64,000 bases of DNA from the NCBI RefSeq assembly GCF_002135205.1, contig NZ_NEFZ01000005.1:1-64000 (forward strand), given 5' to 3'. Of this stretch, positions 57,828 to 64,000 are shown one piece after another (within the stretch, counting starts at the first letter, position 1; the number at the start of each line of letters is the position of its first letter). The position numbers and the translations under genes were made by a program. The notes below the pieces were generated by a model. The model was not told the DNA's origin. It did no database searches and was given only the letters and a program-made list of their open reading frames with translations. Origin of the DNA: Acinetobacter sp. ANC 4204. Lineage in GTDB: Bacteria > Pseudomonadota > Gammaproteobacteria > Pseudomonadales > Moraxellaceae.

Positions 57828-58163
57828 TTAAATTTGACTGACCAAATAGGACACCATCCCAGCTAAAAAGAGCATCGGGGTATAACGATAAACCATAACC
57901 ACTTTTTGTTCTAATGCTGTAATCTGTACTTGATCGAGTGTGAGTACGGTTGCTTTTAACGCAGACCAAAAGCTCAAAACTGCCCATGTACTGAACAGAC
58001 TGATTGCAAAGAAGCCTACCATAATTTGACTGCTGCCTTCAGTCGATTGCCAAAGACTTAAAACACCTTGAGCAACAGGAAGCATACTCAAAATCAAAAG
58101 AACAGATTTGAGCATCGACCAATGGAATTGGCTAACGTCATCCAACAAGGTTAATGCTTTCAT
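57828..58163 (-). CDS. Small integral membrane protein, unknown
   Basis: 111 residues with about three hydrophobic segments (MLKSVLLILSMLPVAQGVL, IMVGFFAISLFSTWAVLSF and MLFLAGMVSYLVS). The frame is open to 58244, but the ATG at 58163 has a strong GAGGAGA site and gives a cleaner start (MKALTLLDD). Not recognised. Confidence 0.7.
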   Translation of the reverse strand: MKALTLLDDVSQFHWSMLKSVLLILSMLPVAQGVLSLWQSTEGSSQIMVGFFAISLFSTWAVLSFWSALKATVLTLDQVQITALEQKVVMVYRYTPMLFLAGMVSYLVSQI

Positions 58164-58366
58164 TCTATTCTCCTCAGGCAAATCAGTTGCCATTAAGAAC
58201 ATTATGCAAGGATTTAAATAAATAAAAAGCCTATTTTTATCCATAATTTACATTATTTGTAATCAATAAATATGGGAATAATTCTTATTATAAATCTCAA
58301 CCATTATTATTATATTTAATATTTTAAAATCAAAATCTTAGATATTAATTTTAAATTAATATGTAT

Positions 58367-58411
58367 TATCATTACAGTGTCTATTGGCATAAGCTATGCA
58401 CTGTAATGATA
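58367..58411. repeat. 13-bp perfect inverted repeat with nested hairpin
   Basis: TATCATTACAGTG (58367-58379) and CACTGTAATGATA (58399-58411) enclose a 19-base loop that itself contains GCAT/ATGC. It lies in AT-rich DNA between the 57828 gene and gspG, downstream of gspG. No T tract follows, so it is not a standard terminator. Confidence 0.55.
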
Positions 58412-58445
58412 TATTCAATTAAAGCCAATATATAATAATTCTCAA

Positions 58446-58883
58446 TTAAGGTTGATACTGAATATCAGCATTGGTTTCTTCACCACCTTGTTGTCCATCC
58501 GCACCAAAAGAATATAAATCAAATGGTCGTCCATCGCTCCCAGGTGCAACATATTGAATGTCATTGTCCCAACTGTCTTTGGGATATCCACCTTTCACAT
58601 AACCGCCTGGCAACCAATTTTTTGCAGACTCAGGCTTATTCACCAAAGCGTCAAGTCCACCCTCTTGCATCGAAGGATATTTACCATTGTCCAATTTATA
58701 TTGATCCAATGCCGCAGCAACCCCTTTAAGCGTAATAACGGTGGTATCCACTTTGGCTTTTTCACCGCGTCCCATCACATTGGGAACAATTAAGGCTGCC
58801 AACACACCTAAAATAACAATCACCACCATAACTTCAATTAAAGTAAAACCTGAAGCTTGGCGTCTATAGATTTTTGATTGCAT
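58446..58883 (-). CDS. gspG: Type II secretion major pseudopilin GspG
   Basis: 145 residues from the ATG at 58883. The prepilin signature GFTLIEVMVVIVILGVLAAL is cut between Gly and Phe by the prepilin peptidase. The soluble part has the T2SS-G features (AKVDTTVITLKGVAAALDQYKLDNGKYPS region and FDLYSFGADGQQGG with calcium-site acids). The ATG at 58901 is also in frame. Lies 33 bases after gspF on the same strand. Confidence 0.93.
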   Translation of the reverse strand: MQSKIYRRQASGFTLIEVMVVIVILGVLAALIVPNVMGRGEKAKVDTTVITLKGVAAALDQYKLDNGKYPSMQEGGLDALVNKPESAKNWLPGGYVKGGYPKDSWDNDIQYVAPGSDGRPFDLYSFGADGQQGGEETNADIQYQP

Positions 58884-58916
58884 GTGAATTTTCTCTTCCA
58901 TCTTATATTTTTAAAA

Positions 58917-60122
58917 TTAAATCATATTGTTCATGTTGACGATCGGTAGCATCACGGCAATCACAATCACCAAGACAATGCTTGCCATCAAAACCAACAT
59001 CAGTGGCTCAAGTAAAGCCAGCAAGGTCGATATCAGCGTTGTCACTTCCCGGTCTTGCATGGTCGATGCGCGCTCTAACATCCGATCCAATTCACCCGAC
59101 GTTTCACCACTTTTAATCATTTGTACCATCATCGGTGGGAAATAACCACTACGCTCCAACTGGGTCGCCAGGTTTCCACCTTCGGTCACTTTTTCTGCGG
59201 CATGATTGACTGCATCGCGAATCACCCAGTTATTACTCACTGCCGCGCCAATTTTTAACGCATCCACCAAGGGCACACCTGACTGGGTCAAAATCGACAA
59301 GGTGCTGGCAAAGCGTGCGGCATTTATACCACGCGAAAGTTTACCGAATAATGGCAATTTGAGCGTTAAGCGATCAAAGGCATAATGCCCTGCTGTGGTT
59401 CTTAAAAATCGCAATAATAAGCCGATGCCCAGTACACTGCCCACCAATAGAAACGGCCATGCCACTCGAATAAAATCACTGGCTTTCATCAAAGCCACAG
59501 TAATCCATGGTAAGGCATCTTTGCTTTGGTCAAAGGTTTTGACAATGTCTGGCACCACATAAGTCATGAGTCCCATCACAATGGCAAAAGACATCAGCAT
59601 TAAAATAATCGGGTAAATCATCGCGCCTTGGATTTTCTTTTGCATCGCAAAGCGGTTTTCAGTGTAGTCTGCCAGCTGATCTAAAATTAAGTCCAAATGT
59701 CCTGAACGCTCGCCAGCGGCAATCGTGGCAATGTACAACTCTGGAAAACGCCCCGACTGCTGTAAACCTTGTGCTAATGAATGACCTTCCAATACTTTAG
59801 AACGGACTGACATCAACAGGTTTTGTACGTGTGCTTTTTCTGACTGCTTTCCGACCGCACGAATGGCTTCTTCCAAAGGAATGGCCGCAGCGACAAGGAC
59901 AGAAAGTTGACGTGTCAATAAAGCCAAATCATAAGCGGTAATTTGTTTTTGAAACCATGTTTTGCTGCTGTGCTTATCTTTTTGTTCAACAGGATCAACC
60001 GAGACTGGAATCAGCGCTTTATCACGAAGTTGTTGCCGAATTTGACGCGCTGAATCCCCTTCGAGCACGCCTTTTTGCTGCTTTCCTGCGGCATCGAGTG
60101 CGGTAAATTGATATGCTGGCAT
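58917..60122 (-). CDS. gspF: Type II secretion inner-membrane platform protein GspF
   Basis: 401 residues with the two repeated GspF/PilC domains. Typical segments are FTALDAAGKQQKGVLEGDSARQIRQQLRD at the N-terminus (partly quoted), TRQLSVLVAAAIPLEEA and, in the second domain, FASTLSILTQSGVPLVDAL. About three membrane segments. The rest of the T2SS genes are not in the window. Confidence 0.95.
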   Translation of the reverse strand: MPAYQFTALDAAGKQQKGVLEGDSARQIRQQLRDKALIPVSVDPVEQKDKHSSKTWFQKQITAYDLALLTRQLSVLVAAAIPLEEAIRAVGKQSEKAHVQNLLMSVRSKVLEGHSLAQGLQQSGRFPELYIATIAAGERSGHLDLILDQLADYTENRFAMQKKIQGAMIYPIILMLMSFAIVMGLMTYVVPDIVKTFDQSKDALPWITVALMKASDFIRVAWPFLLVGSVLGIGLLLRFLRTTAGHYAFDRLTLKLPLFGKLSRGINAARFASTLSILTQSGVPLVDALKIGAAVSNNWVIRDAVNHAAEKVTEGGNLATQLERSGYFPPMMVQMIKSGETSGELDRMLERASTMQDREVTTLISTLLALLEPLMLVLMASIVLVIVIAVMLPIVNMNNMI

Positions 60123-60274
60123 GATTACGCTTTCTAATTGTCCATTTAGTTATTTGGTGCTGTTGCATGTCAGCATCAAAATCATTCATATTCTAAGTTA
60201 TAAATTATGTCATCACTCTAACACAACTCATTCATCACACAATCACAATTTCATCAGGACATTTTGAGCTTTTT

Positions 60275-62497
60275 ATGCCAGAGAATACACTTTCCACCAC
60301 ACCGAGCTACCGTATTCGTGTGGCTGTTCCTGTTTATCTATATGACTGTTTTGACTATAGTTTAACGGCTGAACAATACCAACAAGCTGAAGTCGGTGCA
60401 CGTGTGGCTGTCTCATTTGGTCGCCAAAATGTGGTCGGTGTCATTGTTGAAAAACTCACTGATGAAAAACCACTCGATTTAGGCTTTAAACTCAAAGCCA
60501 TAACTGAGTTGCTCGATGACAGCGCTATTTTAGATGCTAAAGTTTTAAGTTTATTGACATGGGCAGCACAATATTATCAATTTCCGATTGGTGAAGTGAT
60601 GCATGCCGCGTTACCTAGCTTTTTACGCCAAGGTAAGCCTTATAACCTATTGGCACGGATGTGGAAGCTGATTGATGACCATGCCGAAGACAAATTAAAG
60701 CGTTCTGAAAAACAACAAGATGCCTATAAAATTTTAAAACTACATCCCACAGGAACTTCTGAAAACATTTTAAATTTGGCTGGTGTAGAAACAGCAACCT
60801 TAAAAGCCTTAGAAAAAAAGCAAATCACCCAGTGCATCCTTGAAGCTCAAGACTTTAAACCGCAAGCCATGACACTGGCACAAATGCCTCTCACCCCCAA
60901 TGAGGACCAAAAGCATGCCATTCAGCGTATTTTAAAAGTACGAAACAGCTATCAAGCGTTCTTACTCGATGGCTTAACGGGTAGTGGTAAAACTGAAGTC
61001 TATTTGCAAGTCATGCAAGAGGTTTTAAAACAAGGCAAACAAGTCTTGGTTTTAGTGCCTGAAATTGGTCTCACCCCACAAACAGTGAGTCGTTTTCAAT
61101 CTCGTTTTCACTGTCATATTGCGCTACTACATTCAGGTTTGAATGATTCTAAGCGCCTGCAAGCTTGGCAAAGCGCACAAACAGGTAAAGCCTCAATTGT
61201 GATTGGCACACGTTCTGCTATCTATACGCCCCTTCCACATCTGGGTTTGATTGTCTTAGATGAAGAGCACGACTTATCATTCAAGCAGCAAGAGGGCTTC
61301 CGCTACCACGCTCGTGATGTGGCCTTATACCGTGCACACTTAGAAAACTGTCCAATTATCCTTGGTTCTGCAACGCCAAGTATCGACAGTTATGCACTGG
61401 TCGAACAAAGTAAAATGATCCGCTTGGAACTGAACCAGCGGGCTGGTGCAGCAGTCATGCCAAAAATGCATGTGATTGATCTGAAAGTGGCACAAAAGCA
61501 AAATGGTATCAGCCAACAACTGATTCATGAAATACAGAAGCGTTTAGACAAAAAAGAACAGGTCTTGGTTTTTTTAAACCGTCGAGGCTATGCGCCCGTG
61601 TTAATCTGCGAGAGTTGTGGCTGGCAATCAAAATGCCCACATTGTGATGCCAATTTCACCGTACATCGACAGCCTTATCAGCATCTCCACTGTCACCACT
61701 GTGGCACCATCCACCGTATGCCTGAGCACTGCCCACAGTGTCAACATAATGAACTGAAACCGATTGGTTTAGGTACCGCAAAAGTTGAAGAAAACCTACA
61801 AGCGTTATTTCCCAATTTTGACGTGATTCGGGTTGATCGCGACTCCACCAGTCGAGTCGGTAGTTGGCAAAAGATTTATAATAAAATTCAAAAAAGCGAA
61901 CCGATTATTTTACTCGGCACACAGATGTTAGCCAAAGGACATCACTTTCCTTATGTGACTTTGGTGGCGATTTTAGACATCGACTCAGGCTTACTCAGTG
62001 TTGACTTTCGTGCCACAGAACGTACCGCACAGCTCATCATCCAAGTTGCGGGACGCGCTGGACGTGGTGAGAAAAAAGGCGAAGTCTATTTACAAACTTT
62101 ACGTCCAGATCACCCTTTGCTGAATACCCTTTTGGAATCGGGCTATCGTAGCTTTGCCAAGCAAACACTGAAAGAGCGTAAAGCTGCATGGATGCCACCT
62201 TATCGCTATGCAGCTTTATTGCGCTGTGAGTCTAAACAACAAGAACTGAACCAAAGTTTTTTACAAGAACATGCACAAGCCCTGCGCCAAGCCTCAGAAA
62301 ACACTATTGATATTTGGGGACCTATTCCTGCACCAATGGAACGTAAAGCTGGGCGCTATCAGGCGCATATGGTACTGCTCTCAAAAGACCGTGCACGTAT
62401 GCACTTCTATATTCGTCAGTGGTGGCAAAATGTCTGGCACAACAAGCCGCATGGCATGAAATTAAGTCTCGATATTGACCCACAAGAGTTAAGTTAA
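60275..62497 (+). CDS. priA: Primosomal replication restart helicase PriA
   Basis: A 3'-5' DNA helicase that reloads the replisome at stalled forks. The 740 residues have the N-terminal 3' DNA-binding domain (VAVPVYLYDCFDYSL), Walker A LDGLTGSGKTEVYL, Walker B VLDEEHD, a zinc region with several C-x2-C pairs (CESCGWQSKCPHCD, CHHCGTIHRMPEHCPQC) and the helicase C-terminal QVAGRAGRG. Divergent from gspF across 152 bases. Confidence 0.96.
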   Translation: MPENTLSTTPSYRIRVAVPVYLYDCFDYSLTAEQYQQAEVGARVAVSFGRQNVVGVIVEKLTDEKPLDLGFKLKAITELLDDSAILDAKVLSLLTWAAQYYQFPIGEVMHAALPSFLRQGKPYNLLARMWKLIDDHAEDKLKRSEKQQDAYKILKLHPTGTSENILNLAGVETATLKALEKKQITQCILEAQDFKPQAMTLAQMPLTPNEDQKHAIQRILKVRNSYQAFLLDGLTGSGKTEVYLQVMQEVLKQGKQVLVLVPEIGLTPQTVSRFQSRFHCHIALLHSGLNDSKRLQAWQSAQTGKASIVIGTRSAIYTPLPHLGLIVLDEEHDLSFKQQEGFRYHARDVALYRAHLENCPIILGSATPSIDSYALVEQSKMIRLELNQRAGAAVMPKMHVIDLKVAQKQNGISQQLIHEIQKRLDKKEQVLVFLNRRGYAPVLICESCGWQSKCPHCDANFTVHRQPYQHLHCHHCGTIHRMPEHCPQCQHNELKPIGLGTAKVEENLQALFPNFDVIRVDRDSTSRVGSWQKIYNKIQKSEPIILLGTQMLAKGHHFPYVTLVAILDIDSGLLSVDFRATERTAQLIIQVAGRAGRGEKKGEVYLQTLRPDHPLLNTLLESGYRSFAKQTLKERKAAWMPPYRYAALLRCESKQQELNQSFLQEHAQALRQASENTIDIWGPIPAPMERKAGRYQAHMVLLSKDRARMHFYIRQWWQNVWHNKPHGMKLSLDIDPQELS

Positions 62498-62579
62498 GAC
62501 CGTAGGTGAATAAGGCTTAGACCTGAGTCGCATTCTCCCTTAAACTTTAAACATAAAGAAAAAAATTTAGGACAGGGCA

Positions 62580-64000
62580 ATGTCTCTACTGCTTCAAATC
62601 ACCCTCTTTTTGGCTGCGGCACTGATGATCGTTCCGCTGGCCAAACGGCTCGGGATTGCCACCGTACTCGGCTATTTATTTACAGGTATTTTACTTGGCC
62701 CCAGTGTTTTAAATGTCGTCCATGACCCTGAGGATATTCATAAACTCGCTGAATACGGTGTGATTTTCTTGATGTTCATTATTGGACTGGAACTCCGACC
62801 ACAACGTTTATGGGAAATGCGTAAATCCATATTCGTGATGGGGAGCTTACAAGTCGCTGTCTGCGGAATTCTACTCGCTTGTATCGTCTTTTTTGCCTTG
62901 CAACAACAGATTGCAGCCAGTGTTGTGATTGGTTTTGCCCTCGCTCTTTCCTCGACAGCCTTCGTTCTGCAACTTCTGAGCGAAAAACAACAACTCAACA
63001 CCACGTTTGGTCAACAGTCCTTTTCCATTTTACTCTTTCAAGATATTGCTGCAATTCCGCTGATTGCAGTTATTCCCCTTCTTGCGGGAACAAGCTCAAC
63101 CCATCATGGCATTGCCTACTTTGCCGCTATTGTTGCTACCTTTACAGGCTTATTCTTATTTAGTCGTTATCTCATGCGTCCATTTTTTCGCTTTGTGGCC
63201 AAAAGTGGCGCGCATGAACTGATTACCGCAGTCGGCTTATTTATTGTCTTAGGCGTGGTCGCGCTGATGGATGTCTTAGGTATCAGTACCACCTTGGGCG
63301 CATTTTTAACGGGAGTGTTACTTGCTGACTCTGAATTCCGCCATGAACTGGAAGCCAGTATTGCACCATTTAAAGGTCTACTTCTCGGTCTGTTTTTCAT
63401 GACCGTCGGGATGAGTACCCAAGTTTCGCTCCTGTGGGAAACCCCAAGTCTGATTATTGGCGGTGCGTTATTGCTGATGTTGGTCAAACTGCTGGCATTA
63501 ACGGCCATAGCTCGCTACTTCGAGTTTTCATGGCGCAACAGTTTGATGCTGGCAACCTGTTTGGCACAAGGCGGTGAATTTGCTTTTGTAGTGCTCAATG
63601 TGGCCATGAGTGAACATGTGATTACACAGGCCATTTTAGAGCCGATCAACCTGATCGTGACCTTGTCGATGATTCTGACGCCTATTCTATACTGGCTAAT
63701 GAGTTCTTGGGTGGTACCGCTATTTGAAAAAGAAACTACTCCCGTCTATGACGACATTCCCGATCAACACAACCCAATGATTATTGCGGGTTTCGGGCGT
63801 GTTGGACAAATTGTAGCGCGACTGGTGCACTTACAACACCAGACTTTTACAGCCATTGATAGCAATATCGACAAGGTTGATTTTGTCAGAAACTACGGTG
63901 GTAAACTCTACTATGGAGATGCCACTCAACCCGATATCCTGCGTGCCGCAGGGATCGAACATGCCAAAGTTTTTGTGTTAGCCATTGATGATATTGAGGA
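62580..64000 (+). CDS. Kef-type K+/H+ antiporter, truncated by window edge
   Basis: 473 codons are visible with no stop. An N-terminal cation/proton exchanger domain with about 12 membrane segments (GYLFTGILLGPSVLN, IFLMFIIGLELRP, SSTAFVLQLLSE and others) precedes a nucleotide-binding (RCK/TrkA-N) domain that begins at about residue 400 with IIAGFGRVGQIVARL. This matches KefB/KefC/YbaL-type glutathione-gated or nucleotide-gated potassium efflux systems. The ATG at 62580 follows an AGGACAGGG site. The C-terminus lies beyond the window, so the subtype is not assigned. Confidence 0.92.
   Translation, partial: MSLLLQITLFLAAALMIVPLAKRLGIATVLGYLFTGILLGPSVLNVVHDPEDIHKLAEYGVIFLMFIIGLELRPQRLWEMRKSIFVMGSLQVAVCGILLACIVFFALQQQIAASVVIGFALALSSTAFVLQLLSEKQQLNTTFGQQSFSILLFQDIAAIPLIAVIPLLAGTSSTHHGIAYFAAIVATFTGLFLFSRYLMRPFFRFVAKSGAHELITAVGLFIVLGVVALMDVLGISTTLGAFLTGVLLADSEFRHELEASIAPFKGLLLGLFFMTVGMSTQVSLLWETPSLIIGGALLLMLVKLLALTAIARYFEFSWRNSLMLATCLAQGGEFAFVVLNVAMSEHVITQAILEPINLIVTLSMILTPILYWLMSSWVVPLFEKETTPVYDDIPDQHNPMIIAGFGRVGQIVARLVHLQHQTFTAIDSNIDKVDFVRNYGGKLYYGDATQPDILRAAGIEHAKVFVLAIDDIE

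Overview
The window looks like chromosome of a gammaproteobacterium of the family Moraxellaceae, most likely Acinetobacter. The basis is gene content and order judged by eye: rne next to rluC and a HAD phosphatase, a FATP-type acyl-CoA synthetase followed by tRNA-Lys genes, glyQS, trmB/yacG, hemH, murI, etfD, corC-lnt, gspF-gspG and priA. The modest GC content and an IS30-type transposase at the left edge fit. No database search was run. Most genes are housekeeping. The clearest accessory block is an aromatic-acid degradation cluster at about 5.1-19 kb.

Layout. 0-5 kb: the 3' end of an IS30-family transposase, then catalase-peroxidase katG, a metallo-beta-lactamase-fold hydrolase and a cation diffusion facilitator, all on the minus strand. 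5.1-19.0 kb: hcaE-F-C-B, mhpB-hcaD, mhpC, an OprD-type porin and mhpD-F-E on the minus strand, with the LysR regulator hcaR divergent from hcaE. Together these encode dioxygenation of 3-phenylpropionate/cinnamate, dehydrogenation of the dihydrodiol, extradiol cleavage, hydrolysis, and conversion of the C5 product to pyruvate and acetyl-CoA. No mhpA hydroxylase and no inner-membrane transporter are visible. Three copies of a structured intergenic repeat lie at the junctions between modules of this cluster. 19.4-22.7 kb: a glutathione S-transferase, a WYL-domain regulator, a HAD phosphatase and rluC.

22.7-29.5 kb: a long, hairpin-rich rne leader, RNase E, an acyl-CoA synthetase and three identical tRNA-Lys genes. 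29.6-36 kb: a lipoprotein, a PspC-domain protein, an HPP-CBS membrane protein, a small membrane protein and glyQS. 36-44.3 kb: an AT-rich unrecognised Cys/His protein, several small exported proteins (two of them amphipathic-repeat paralogues), a 2-hydroxyacid dehydrogenase, a putative alpha/beta-hydrolase-like protein, a methyltransferase and a lipoprotein. 44.3-51.7 kb: a GFA protein, a flavoprotein, trmB, yacG, a 59-residue membrane protein, an MBL hydrolase, hemH, a DUF4062 protein, murI and a DUF1285 protein. 51.9-64 kb: etfD, tusA, corC-lnt, a CsaA-like tRNA-binding protein, gspF-gspG, priA and the start of a Kef-type antiporter that runs off the right edge.

The items most worth a second look are the unrecognised protein at 36065-37351, the repeat family with compensating changes in its terminal arms (7.4, 15.6 and 16.0 kb), the mixed hca/mhp gene order, the hairpin chain ending in a terminator upstream of rne, and a stand-alone DUF4062 protein.
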